A DNA stretch of 19,443 nt from Marinobacterium_E sp035458585. GTDB taxonomy: Bacteria; Pseudomonadota; Gammaproteobacteria; Pseudomonadales; Balneatricaceae. The notes beneath the pieces were generated by a model, which was given only the letters and a program-made list of their open reading frames with translations, made no database searches and was not told the DNA's origin. Shown here one piece after another: positions 8,001-14,485 of this stretch; within the stretch, counting starts at the first letter, position 1; every line of letters starts with the position of its first letter. The position numbers and the translations under genes were made by a program. The DNA lies in assembly GCA_035458585.1 (NCBI GenBank), contig DATHZN010000038.1:1-19443 (forward strand), in the 5' to 3' direction.

Positions 8001-9103
8001 TGGATGGTTGGGAAGTGCTCAGACACCTCAAAAGAAGTGACGCGACCCGTCATATTCCGGTGCACATTATCTCCGTAGTGCAAGAGACAGTGTTTGGGTA
8101 TCGACTCGGCGCCGCGCAGTATCTGGTCAAACCTGTAGATAAAGATACCCTGACTCAGGCATTTGAACGCATTGAGTCAGAGTTGCAGTCGCGTGTTCGT
8201 AAGCTACTGATCGTAGAGGATAACGAAATAGAACGGTCGGCATTGATAGAGTTGCTTGATGGTGAGGATGTTGAGATCAAAGCCTGTGCTAATGGTTCCG
8301 ATGCGCTCAAAGCCATTAAGCACGAAGCCTTTGACTCGATGGTTCTGGATCTCAAACTACCGGATATGGATGGCTATGATCTGCTAAAAGCGATCAACCA
8401 GGATGAGAGCATCTCTCACTTGCCGACTATCGTTTACACAGGCAAAGATCTTGATACCGAGGATGAGCGCAAGTTGCGCAAATATGCCGAAAGTATCGTT
8501 CTTAAAACGGCTGAATCGCCCGCGCGGTTGCTGGAAGAGACCACCATTTTCCTCCACCGTATTGCTGAAAATCTCAGCGAGGAGAAGCGCAGGTTACTGC
8601 ATCAGATCACTCGTCCCGATGAAGCGTTCAGAAATAAAACGATACTGGTTGTGGATGATGACATCCGAAATACCTACGCACTTTCGACGGTTCTGGAGGG
8701 AAGAGGACTCTCTGTGTTAACTGCAGGTGATGGTTATCAGGCTTTAGAGGTGCTGCGCGAGCATAAAGAGGTGGATCTTGTTCTGATGGATATCATGATG
8801 CCAGAGATGGATGGTCTGGAAGCGATGCGCAATATTCGTCAGAAGATGAAGATGACTGACCTGCCATTGATAGCATTGACTGCCAAGGCCCTCAAAGAGG
8901 ATCAGGAACAGTGCCTGGCGGCAGGCGCCTCAGACTATATGAGTAAGCCGGTAGACCATGAGCAGCTCATGTCACTCATTCGTGTTTGGTTAGCCGCACG
9001 TAAGGAGCATAAAGGTAATTCTAAAAACACCTCAGCCTCAGTACCTGCAAAAAAACAGGCAGCGAAGAGAAGAGGTGCGCGCAAAGATTCGAGTTCGGAC
9101 TGA
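2087..9103 (+). CDS. giant poly-HAMP hybrid sensor histidine kinase
   Basis: The protein has 2338 residues and no signal peptide or membrane segment, so it is cytoplasmic. Residues about 51-1376 form 15 repeats of about 92 residues, each holding two HAMP-like units except the last; fungal Nik1/Os-1 group III kinases use the same 92-residue repeat. Then come GAF (about 1385-1545), a long Gln/Glu-rich coiled coil (about 1555-1620), HisKA with the H-box SHELRTP (His1631), and HATPase (about 1735-1868: N1751, DTGIGIP, GGTGLGLS). Three receivers follow, with phospho-acceptors D1966, D2088 and D2235. The second has KT where KP is usual. The tail is rich in Lys and Arg. No HPt domain is present, so the next phosphotransfer step is unknown. 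It probably autophosphorylates in response to a soluble or partner-borne signal and acts with the cheR and response regulator genes 28 bases downstream. Confidence 0.95.
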   Translation: MDNNKSDGDEQTNLKEPASKIEQTNSTAPFLSVFGLTSRSYLQHLLRAMKAVKRGDFSYRLPYDMPGIEGELSNLFNEINELNQLFEKECSRINYEVAKRGQFSQRIDMPATLGGWSRNATSINSLIEGLVHPIIDTTRVINAVANGDLQQQIGLQIEGNQLHGEFHRSANVINDMVLQLRNFSSEVTRITHQVGVDGRLGVQAKVEGASGVWRELTENVNTMASTLTSQVREISDVTAAVAQGNLERKITVEARGEIAELKNTINTMVDQLNTFSREVNRVAREVGSEGVLGGQAVVPGASGVWAELSDNLNYMASNLTLQVRGISKVVGAVARGDLRQTLRLEAKGEIAELATVINDMTETLNVFSAEVTRVARRVGTDGVLGEQAEVPRAEGAWRELTDNVNGMANNLTNQVRNIAEVATAVAEGDLSRKITVEAKGEVAELKTTLNTMVDSLNIFSQEVTRVAREVGTEGILGGQAKVTNVSGVWLDLTDNVNAMATNLTNQIRGVINIVTAIAKGDLEQKLRLNARGEVADLVTTINEMTNTLTQFSGEVTRVSREVGIEGILGGQADVAGAQGTWRDLTDNVNAMATNLTNQVRNIAEVATAVADGDLSRKIAVEARGEVAELKATLNDMVDRLNVFGSEVNRVAREVGTEGLLGGQAVVPNVAGIWANLTENVNGMADNLTSQVRNIAEVTTAVANGDLSRQITVDASGEVAELKTTINQMVEQLSVFGSEVTRVAREVGTEGVLGGQAKVPNVAGIWAELTDNVNGMATNLTDQVRNIAEVTTAVARGDLSRKITVEARGEVQELANTINTMVDTLAIFSQQVTEVARQVGTDGTLGGQAEVESAEGTWRDLTDNVNSMANNLTNQVRNISEVATAVANGDLSRKITVDARGEVEELKITINTMVDTLARFSEQVTEVARQVGTDGILGGQAEVRNAEGIWRDLTDNVNSMASNLTNQVRSISEVATAVANGDLSRQITVEAKGEVAELKATLNNMVEQLGTFGSEVTRVAREVGTEGVLGGQADVPNVAGIWADLTDNVNGMANNLTDQVRNIAEVTTAVARGDLSRKITVDAKGEVQELANTINTMVDFLAVFSEQVTEVARQVGTDGILGGQAEVKKAEGTWRDLTDNVNNMARNLTNQVRNIAEVATSVANGDLSRQITVDAKGEVAELKTTLNNMVDRLNIFGSEVSRVAREVGTDGILGGQADVPGVAGVWADLTNNVNSMATNLTDQVRAIADVTTAVAQGDLSRKISVDAKGEVQQLADTINTMVDTLAIFSEQVTEVARQVGTEGILGGQAAVPQASGVWRDLTDNVNTMAANLTKQVRNIAEVASAVTRGELNQMIDIEAQGEIQMLSNNLNTMISSLQETTFENENINWLQTGVGRLNDVMRGEQEVAELANKIASQIASYLNAQIGSIYLADGENEETDHNYRMIGSYAFPRRNAKSLTLRIGEGLAGQAILEKRVIQFDNIPDHYINVSSSLGETPPKHVLATPFLFEGDVKGVIELGFLQAPDDRSMKLLNQVMDSIAIGFDSAMSRNRLNETLKRSQTLTEELQSQQQELKQSNEQLEEQTRALETAQKETEERNRQLEEAQNELNERAEQLALSSKYKSEFLANMSHELRTPLNSILLLSQTLASAREGAKADESRRHAQVIHEAGTDLLQLINEVLDLAKVEAGKMVVNLSEIKIVGFVDQVIEMFTKQAQEQNLDFKVEINPQAATTIVSDRDRIQQVLRNFISNSLKFTEKGSIRVAVEPVTPELIAHSVLVGELNRSISANPQDYVAFSIIDTGIGIPKDKFQVIFEAFQQVDGTTSRKYGGTGLGLSISRQISDMLEGVIALESEINKGSTFSLILPLRPSQDLQERANITAIQSDTPKPGTAVRHTRKSMSIVDDDQKSITSQDERILLVVEDDPKFANILLGLGRERDFKVIVAGTGTEGVRLAEHYMPSAIILDIQLPVMDGWEVLRHLKRSDATRHIPVHIISVVQETVFGYRLGAAQYLVKPVDKDTLTQAFERIESELQSRVRKLLIVEDNEIERSALIELLDGEDVEIKACANGSDALKAIKHEAFDSMVLDLKLPDMDGYDLLKAINQDESISHLPTIVYTGKDLDTEDERKLRKYAESIVLKTAESPARLLEETTIFLHRIAENLSEEKRRLLHQITRPDEAFRNKTILVVDDDIRNTYALSTVLEGRGLSVLTAGDGYQALEVLREHKEVDLVLMDIMMPEMDGLEAMRNIRQKMKMTDLPLIALTAKALKEDQEQCLAAGASDYMSKPVDHEQLMSLIRVWLAARKEHKGNSKNTSASVPAKKQAAKRRGARKDSSSD
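2237..6215 (+). repeat. 276-bp tandem coding repeat (poly-HAMP array)
   Basis: The motif AV-x-x-GDL starts at 2237, 2513, 2804 and then every 276 bases to 6116, giving 15 copies. From 2804 to 6115 there are 12 units in perfect register without any indel. Only the second unit (2513) is longer, by five codons. Each unit has one canonical half (GDLSRKITV…GEVAELK) and one divergent half (VAREVGTEG-LGGQA…LTDNVN-MA). The first two units are degenerate. Many third-codon positions differ between units whose protein sequence is nearly the same. Confidence 0.93.
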
Positions 9104-9131
9104 GTTGAGTGGGTAACGAAATGATAGGTAG

Positions 9132-9986
9132 GTGCCGGTGCTAGGATCTATTCCATTCTCAAAGGCCGAATTGTTCTCTTTATTGCAGGCGATAAAAGAG
9201 CGTTATGGTTATGACTTCAGCGAGTATACGCTCTCGACCATGGCTCGCCGGATTGACTGGACGATGAAAATGTCTGGGCACTGCGACCTGGTCAGTTTTG
9301 AGCGAGCTATTACTGAGGATCCTGGTTTATTGGGCGCCTTGGTAAAAAATATGTCGATTAGTGTAACAAGCATGTTTCGTGATCCTCTGGCATACAGAGA
9401 GCTGGTGACGAGAGTCTTTCCTATCTTAGCCACTTATCCTCATATTCGTATCTGGTGTGCGGGTGTTGCAACAGGGGAAGAGGCATATTCCGTCGCGATC
9501 TTACTGCGAGAAGCGGGTCTATATGAACGATCCCTCATCTATGCAACTGATTTCAATCCAGTGGTGTTGGAGCGTGCCAGTAAAGGGGTGCTTCCGTTGG
9601 AGAAAATGGCAGAGTATACAAGTAACTATATTGAGGCTGGTGGGCAGAATGCTTTCTCGAAGTACTACATTGCGTCCGACAAAGGTGCCCGAATCAGGAG
9701 TGATTTGAGGGAAAATATAGTGTTTGCGACACATAATTTAGTCTCAGATGGGGTCTTCAACGAGTTCCAACTGATTTTGTGTCGAAATGTACTTATCTAC
9801 TTCGACTCCGAACTGATGGATAAGGTCTTGGACAAGCTGCGTCGCAGTCTTGCACTGCGCTGTTTTCTATTTCTGGGAGACGCAGAGCACATTGCAACGG
9901 AAGAGAAGAGAGCAATGTTCGAAACCTTTTCTAAACCTGCGAATATTTTTAGAGCTCGCGAATATAACCCGGTGATGAATCAATGA
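9132..9986 (+). CDS. cheR: CheR-type SAM-dependent protein methyltransferase
   Basis: This stand-alone CheR of 284 residues would transfer methyl from S-adenosylmethionine to protein glutamates. Visible family motifs are the N-terminal helical domain with YGYDFSEY (25-32), the V-T-x-x-FRDP motif (78-85), the SAM-binding motif WCAGVATGEEAYS (108-120), ATDFNP (138-143) and CRNVLIYFD (217-225). There is no TPR or other added domain. The start is GTG 9132, but GTG 9138, two codons in, sits better after the AGGTAGG at 9126-9132 and may be the true start. The gene lies 28 bases after the giant kinase and overlaps the response regulator by ATGA. No receptor, CheB, CheA or CheW is encoded here, so the methylation target is unknown. 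The poly-HAMP kinase or the PAS protein are candidates by context only. Confidence 0.93.
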   Translation: MPVLGSIPFSKAELFSLLQAIKERYGYDFSEYTLSTMARRIDWTMKMSGHCDLVSFERAITEDPGLLGALVKNMSISVTSMFRDPLAYRELVTRVFPILATYPHIRIWCAGVATGEEAYSVAILLREAGLYERSLIYATDFNPVVLERASKGVLPLEKMAEYTSNYIEAGGQNAFSKYYIASDKGARIRSDLRENIVFATHNLVSDGVFNEFQLILCRNVLIYFDSELMDKVLDKLRRSLALRCFLFLGDAEHIATEEKRAMFETFSKPANIFRAREYNPVMNQ

Positions 9987-10732
9987 CTGAGAATCTTGCC
10001 GTCGACCAAGTAAACATCCTACTCGTCGATGATGACACCCGAAATTTGACCGCGCTGGCCGCGGTTCTCGAGGACCCAGACTACAATCTGGTATTGGCTG
10101 AAAGTGGGGAAGAGGCACTTAACCATCTTCTTAAAAGTACATTCGCGGTCATTATCCTTGATGTGATGATGCCAGGAATGGATGGTTTTGAACTGGCCCG
10201 TTTAATTAAGTCCCGTAAGAAGACCGAAAATACGCCAATCATCTTTTTGACTGCGTTCCACACGGATGAGCAGGATATTTTTCAAGGTTATGATTTGGGA
10301 GCCTTTGACTACTTAATTAAACCAGCACATCCGCAAATACTGCGCGCCAAAGTGTCAGTTTTTGCCAATCTTCATCGAAAGAGGCTAGCAGAGAAGCGGC
10401 AGTACCAGCATCTGCTGCGCCTGGCATCCGGAGGCGATAAAGAGTCATCACTGCCTGAGTGGAGTGACGAGTACCGCAAGATATTGCAGAGCTATATAGC
10501 CAAGTTGCGTGCTGGAAAAACGATTGTCGAATCACCTTTAGAGCCGCTTGTCCCTAAATTACTCAAACAGCGGGTCAAAACGGCGGAGATTCTTGCGACG
10601 CACATGGAGGTCGTTAAAGCTGCGACACAGGCCGCCTCGCAGACTGAAGCACAGGTATTCACGGATTATGCTAAAACCTGCCTGCTTGAACTACTTGGTC
10701 GGTTGGTCGACCAGTCGGATACCGGTGGCTAG
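9983..10732 (+). CDS. response regulator with helical C-terminal domain
   Basis: The receiver domain (residues about 8-125) is complete: acidic pair D16/D17, phospho-acceptor D60 in IILDVMMPGMDG, T90 and K113. After a linker, residues about 160-248 are a predicted helical domain (SDEYRKILQSYIAKL, then LVPKLLKQRVKTAEILATHM). This resembles, by eye, the N-terminal partner-binding domain of RsbU-type phosphatases; no phosphatase or DNA-binding domain follows. The ATG overlaps the cheR stop (ATGA), which indicates translational coupling. It is a likely phospho-acceptor for the giant kinase and could work by protein-protein contact rather than as a transcription factor; this is inference. Confidence 0.9.
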   Translation: MTENLAVDQVNILLVDDDTRNLTALAAVLEDPDYNLVLAESGEEALNHLLKSTFAVIILDVMMPGMDGFELARLIKSRKKTENTPIIFLTAFHTDEQDIFQGYDLGAFDYLIKPAHPQILRAKVSVFANLHRKRLAEKRQYQHLLRLASGGDKESSLPEWSDEYRKILQSYIAKLRAGKTIVESPLEPLVPKLLKQRVKTAEILATHMEVVKAATQAASQTEAQVFTDYAKTCLLELLGRLVDQSDTGG

Positions 10733-10928
10733 TCGAGCGTTTACAAACCCTCACTAATTCACCTTAATCTATTTTAACGTCGCGGGTGTAGTCGCCTGCT
10801 TCTAATCCGTAGCGACTATCCATGATGCTCTCGCAGACTGGTTTTAATTCACTGCTTTGTTGAGGGTCATTTGCTCTGAAAAAGTATCAGTAGTGAGTTA
10901 AAACGGGGCGCTGAGCCCGAGTGAGGTT
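10733..10928. other. convergent intergenic region with inverted repeats
   Basis: This gap separates the plus-strand response regulator from the minus-strand YbaN gene. It contains a 13-bp inverted repeat, 10841-10853 with 10892-10904 (one G·U-compatible mismatch, spacer 38). A 7-bp one, TAGTCGC at 10789-10795 with GCGACTA at 10812-10818, is also present. Neither is followed by a good T tract on the plus strand, so how the kinase operon ends is not clear. Confidence 0.5.
10901..10919 (-). terminator. weak terminator after the YbaN gene
   Basis: Read on the minus strand, a short GGGC / GCCC stem with loop TCAGC is followed by CG and TTTT. It lies nine bases after the YbaN stop codon. The stem is only four to five pairs, so the call is tentative; the larger inverted repeat at 10841-10904 may contribute. 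Confidence 0.4.
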
Positions 10929-11360
10929 TTAGCTCCTTGGCTTCTGCGTCGGTGCTGTAGTTGGCCGCGAAACAACATAGAGCCCAGCAATAGCAAGCGC
11001 AATCAAGGCCCAGAAAGTCGTTGCTGTGCTCAAAGGTGAGAACATTATTAATAGCCCAGAGACACACATCCCCAGAAGGGCTGCGAGTTTACTCGGTCTC
11101 GACATCACACCATGATCAACGAACAGTGCAATGGGCTCACCCAGACGGTCATGGGAGGTCAGCTTGCGATAAAGAGACGGAGAGCTTTTTGCGTAGAAGA
11201 GCGCTGCCCCAATCCAGAAAACTGTGGTTGGCAATACTGGCAACACGACACCGATGGCGCCCAAAGCCAGCAACAGATGGCCGAAGAGTAGATAGGTTAA
11301 TCTGCGCATACGCTGCGGTACTGCAGTCTCATCCGGCAGTTGTGACTCGGCTCTTGGCAT
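10929..11360 (-). CDS. YbaN / DUF454 family inner-membrane protein
   Basis: The protein has 143 residues and three or four predicted membrane segments. It shows the family pattern of DUF454 (YbaN): RLTYLLFGHLLLALGAIGVV, then LPVLPTT, then a region with the Ala/Ser-rich AKSSP motif, followed by an amphipathic middle and a final hydrophobic hairpin (LLGMCVSGLLIMF, WALIALAIAGLYV). The function of the family is not known to me. No Shine-Dalgarno is visible before ATG 11360. ATG 11309 (residue 18, directly before the conserved RRLTYLL) is an equally possible start and would remove a non-conserved polar leader. Confidence 0.8.
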   Translation of the reverse strand: MPRAESQLPDETAVPQRMRRLTYLLFGHLLLALGAIGVVLPVLPTTVFWIGAALFYAKSSPSLYRKLTSHDRLGEPIALFVDHGVMSRPSKLAALLGMCVSGLLIMFSPLSTATTFWALIALAIAGLYVVSRPTTAPTQKPRS

Positions 11361-11504
11361 GGCGTACTGTACTCATCGCTTTGTTCAATACTCTTAGCTT
11401 AGCAGGGATCGCGCCCAGAGCTACTCTTTATCGCAGCATTACTGAGTCCACTGATATGCGGATCATCGGCAAGTTGACGTGCAGAACTGCCATCAGACGC
11501 GCTC

Positions 11505-12272
11505 TTAACCGAAATTCGGGTGTTCAGCTTCATACATTATGTTGATGCGTATAACGTACTTAGGTATCTCGCTGGTGACAACCTCACCCGCATGTAATAC
11601 CGAGGCATTATGCAAACCATGTCTGAAAAATAGCGCTGAACCGCGTTTAGGTATCACTGCATGCATGACAGAGCGCCCGTCGAACAGTAGGGTATTTCCG
11701 CCCTCTATGCCCTCTTCGGGCCCGTTAAGATACAACAGCATCGACAGCTGTGAACGCCCCTCATCCCAGACATCCATCTGTTTAGTTTCCGGATTGAGGC
11801 GGAAGCCAGGCCAGTCTCCATCTACATGGGGTTTGAACTGCTCACCTCTCAGGTATCGATAGGTGTTAAACCGCTGACTGACACCCGACATAAGACGACA
11901 GCCATCTATCTCTTCGGGTAAATGTGGTGCGATTCTCCGAAAGAGTTCTGCGGCGGTTGCGTCGTTTGCGAGCCAGTGAACTGTTTGGTTCATGCGCATT
12001 CCAGATGGTGTATTGATGCCAGGAGCTGCTGCCCCGAAGCCCAGTTGCTCAGTGACATCAATCAGCATGTTGCACTCAGCCGCTGTTAAGACGTTTTCAA
12101 TGATAAAAGCCTGATAGCGACCCCAACTCAGATCCACTACTCTGGGTCCAAGATTGCTGATTGGCTCGAGCAACTTGTCATCGACATAGTAGATGGGGGT
12201 ATCCAGTACGCGCCCTCCCTCTGGCAATGAACCGAGGTCATAGGCTGCTATCCCTGTGGAGTATGCTTTCAA
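11505..12272 (-). CDS. prolyl-4-hydroxylase-like Fe(II)/2-oxoglutarate dioxygenase
   Basis: This 255-residue enzyme of the prolyl 4-hydroxylase superfamily would use O2 and 2-oxoglutarate to hydroxylate a protein or small molecule. The iron ligands are visible as H149-x-D151 (FKPHVDGDW) and distal H227 (SVLHAGEV). A basic residue for 2-oxoglutarate follows (K238 or R242). The jelly-roll strands LSMLLYLN and GGNTLLFDG are also present. The start is TTG 12272, chosen because AGGAG lies six bases upstream. It has no signal peptide, so it is cytoplasmic. The gene is separated from the GMC operon by a terminator and may have its own promoter or rely on read-through. The substrate cannot be told from sequence. 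Confidence 0.87.
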   Translation of the reverse strand: MKAYSTGIAAYDLGSLPEGGRVLDTPIYYVDDKLLEPISNLGPRVVDLSWGRYQAFIIENVLTAAECNMLIDVTEQLGFGAAAPGINTPSGMRMNQTVHWLANDATAAELFRRIAPHLPEEIDGCRLMSGVSQRFNTYRYLRGEQFKPHVDGDWPGFRLNPETKQMDVWDEGRSQLSMLLYLNGPEEGIEGGNTLLFDGRSVMHAVIPKRGSALFFRHGLHNASVLHAGEVVTSEIPKYVIRINIMYEAEHPNFG

Positions 12273-12278
12273 CTCTAT

Positions 12279-12283
12279 CTCCT
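12279..12283 (-). promoter_or_regulatory. Shine-Dalgarno that fixes a TTG start
   Basis: The complement of CTCCT gives AGGAG, six bases before TTG 12272. No ATG or GTG with a comparable site is found near the N-terminus of the dioxygenase. Confidence 0.7.
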
Positions 12284-12300
12284 GAGTGAGGTTGTTGGTA

Positions 12301-12326
12301 TAAAAAAGCCCAGCGCTTGCTGGGCT
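12301..12326 (-). terminator. rho-independent terminator of the GMC operon
   Basis: On the minus strand a perfect 8-bp stem, AGCCCAGC / GCTGGGCT with loop AAGC, is followed directly by a run of T (complement of 12302-12307). It lies 20 bases after the GMC stop codon. It separates the dehydrogenase operon from the dioxygenase gene. Confidence 0.93.
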
Positions 12327-12345
12327 GTACGCTACAAATCGCTAA

Positions 12346-13917
12346 TTAGATATTCTGTTTTGACATCTGGTCAGCAATATAATCAGCTTGGCGGATAGCC
12401 AATGATACGATAGTTAGCGTTGGGTTCTCCGAAGCACCGGTAGTGAACTGAGAGCCGTCAGAGACAAACAGGTTGTCGATATCATGCGACTGTCCCCAGC
12501 GATTCACAACACCGTCGCGGGCCTTCTCCGACATTCGGTTGGTACCCAGGTTGTGAGTTGAAGGGTAAGGTGGTGTCGCGTACGTTTGAGTCGCACCCAC
12601 CGCCTCATAGATCTCTTGACCCTTTTTCCAAGCATAGTTGCGCATTGCAATGTCGTTGGCGTGATCATCAAAATGCACGTTCGGTGCAGGTAGACCGTAC
12701 TGATCGGTAACCTCTGAGTTGAGTGTTACGCGATTCGTCTCCTGCGGCATGTCCTCACCGACGAGCCACATGCCCGCCATGTTTTCGTATGAGTCAAGCG
12801 CTGAAGTAAACTCTCGACCCCAACCGCCCGGGTTGAGGAAGGCCGCCATGAAGGGTAGGCCCAAGGATAGCGTTTCAAACTCGAATCCACCTACGAATCC
12901 ACGAGACGGATCATGACGCGATTCGTCGGCGATAATGCCAGCCATGGTAGTACCGCGCCACATTTTGACCGGCTTGTCGAAAACACCATAGACGGACGCG
13001 GTCATATGACGCATGTAGTTTCGACCCACCTGCCCTGAACTGTTAGCCAGACCATCTGGGTAGAGGTTGGACGCTGAGTTGAGTAGCAGTCTTGGACTCT
13101 CAATTGAGTTCCCGGCGACACATACAATTCGGGCCTTCTGACGATGCTGGATACCGTCTTTGTCCGCGTAGAGTACGGCATTCACTTTGCCATTCGCATC
13201 GTGCTCAATTTTTAAAACATGCGCGTGAGAGCGAACTTCAAGGTGGCCGGTCGCTTCACCGGAGGGTATTTCAGTGTAGGCGGCGGACCATTTAGCGCCA
13301 AATTTACAACCTTGGAAGCAGAAGCCCGTCTGCTGACAACCTGGGCGTCCGTCGCGTGGTTGGCTGTTGATAGCCATACGACCCGTATGTACCTTTTCAT
13401 ATCCCAGTTTTTTGGCACCCGCTTCAAAAACTTTGTAGTTGTTGTTGCCAGGCAGACCGGGAATACCATTGGTTCGGGTGACGCCCATCTTGTACTCAGC
13501 CTTAGCGTAGTAGGGTGCCAACTCCTCAAGGGTGATTGGCCAGTCAAGAAGGTTGGCGCCTGGTACGTCACCGTAAGTGGTCTTGGCTTTGAACTCGTGC
13601 TCCTGAAAACGTAGCGATGCACCAGCCCAGTGCACGGTCGTGCCACCAACCGCCTTTACGATCCAAGCTGGGAGACCGGAAAAGTCTTTAGCAACTCTCC
13701 AATCACCAGAAGTGGTACGTGCATCTAGCCAACTTAGCTGGCCGAAGCCTTCCCACTCATCGTTTTTGTAATCTTGTGGCAAATAACGCCCGCCTGCTTC
13801 AAGACAGACAACATTGATGCCTTTCTGAGCCAGTTCGTTCGCTAGGGTACCGCCGCCGGCACCGGAGCCGATGATGACAACGACACTAGAGTCGTCGAGG
13901 TTAAATTTCGCAGTCAT
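12346..13917 (-). CDS. GMC-family FAD-dependent dehydrogenase, large subunit
   Basis: The 523-residue flavoprotein resembles the large subunits of gluconate 2-dehydrogenase and related polyol or sugar dehydrogenases. The FAD-binding Rossmann motif is GSGAGGG (17-23) with E40 in CLEAGG. A Cys-rich segment, CQQTGFCFQGCKFGAKW, is typical of this subgroup. The C-terminal active site has H455 in STHNLGTNRM and N498 in SENPTLT. There is no signal peptide, so export would have to ride on the Tat-tagged partner encoded 24 bases upstream; this is inference. AGGAG lies seven bases before ATG 13917. The cytochrome c subunit that often accepts electrons is not in the window. The substrate (alcohol, polyol, sugar acid) is not determined. 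Confidence 0.92.
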   Translation of the reverse strand: MTAKFNLDDSSVVVIIGSGAGGGTLANELAQKGINVVCLEAGGRYLPQDYKNDEWEGFGQLSWLDARTTSGDWRVAKDFSGLPAWIVKAVGGTTVHWAGASLRFQEHEFKAKTTYGDVPGANLLDWPITLEELAPYYAKAEYKMGVTRTNGIPGLPGNNNYKVFEAGAKKLGYEKVHTGRMAINSQPRDGRPGCQQTGFCFQGCKFGAKWSAAYTEIPSGEATGHLEVRSHAHVLKIEHDANGKVNAVLYADKDGIQHRQKARIVCVAGNSIESPRLLLNSASNLYPDGLANSSGQVGRNYMRHMTASVYGVFDKPVKMWRGTTMAGIIADESRHDPSRGFVGGFEFETLSLGLPFMAAFLNPGGWGREFTSALDSYENMAGMWLVGEDMPQETNRVTLNSEVTDQYGLPAPNVHFDDHANDIAMRNYAWKKGQEIYEAVGATQTYATPPYPSTHNLGTNRMSEKARDGVVNRWGQSHDIDNLFVSDGSQFTTGASENPTLTIVSLAIRQADYIADQMSKQNI

Positions 13918-13941
13918 TCTTATTCTCCTTATTTTGACAGA

Positions 13942-14466
13942 TCAGATCCAGTTGATGTCGTCGAAGCCACGGCTGATATAACCGCCTTTGGTGTAAGACT
14001 CGCCTTCATAACCGAATAGAGGCCAGACCTCTTTCTGGTTATATAGGCCGGTGACGAGGTTGCCACGAATCGTCTGGAAGAATGCACTTTGCTCCATTCC
14101 CTGTAGAATTTTGACTCGATCTACTTCCCATGAGACTGACAGGTAGTCAGCAAATCCAAGCCCCTGAGCGGCAGCATCCAGAGCGGCTATACCCGCTTGA
14201 ATAGGTGCTTTATGTTCTGGCGCGTCGTACCCTTTGACAGCACGGGCGTAGAACTCGTCGGCGACATGGTTATGGGGATAAATATCTCGCGCCATTTGGA
14301 TCAGTGTCGCCATCTCGCGAGGGTCAATCTCTTGGGTTTCGAGAGCCCAGGCGGCTGTGCTACCGGCGACGAAGCCGACTCCTACGACCAATCCTGCGCT
14401 AACGGTTACCGCGCCTTTGAGCAGTGAGCGGCGTGAGATTCCTTTGTCAGTTATTATTTTTTTCAT
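13942..14466 (-). CDS. gluconate 2-dehydrogenase subunit 3 family protein, Tat-exported
   Basis: This small subunit of 174 residues carries a twin-arginine signal: SRRSLLKG at 11-18, hydrophobic stretch to about residue 38, and a likely cleavage after AWA at residue 41. The mature part has the family pattern DPREMATLIQMARDIYPHNH and FADYLSVSW, and ends in GGYISRGFDDINWI. In the family this subunit pairs with a GMC large subunit and is thought to be needed for its export and assembly. It lies between the VOC gene (19 bases upstream) and the GMC gene (24 bases downstream). AGGA is placed seven bases before the ATG. Confidence 0.9.
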   Translation of the reverse strand: MKKIITDKGISRRSLLKGAVTVSAGLVVGVGFVAGSTAAWALETQEIDPREMATLIQMARDIYPHNHVADEFYARAVKGYDAPEHKAPIQAGIAALDAAAQGLGFADYLSVSWEVDRVKILQGMEQSAFFQTIRGNLVTGLYNQKEVWPLFGYEGESYTKGGYISRGFDDINWI

Positions 14467-14485
14467 CAGACTGTCCTGTGATTAA

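Noticed and set aside
11021..11545. 174-codon plus-strand frame across the YbaN gene and the gap next to it
   Set aside because: It is antisense to a recognisable YbaN gene and the end of the dioxygenase gene, and its translation has no domain character.
13212..13649. Overlapping frames on both strands inside the GMC gene
   Set aside because: They are shadows of the GMC reading frame, which shows intact FAD and active-site motifs and a good Shine-Dalgarno.
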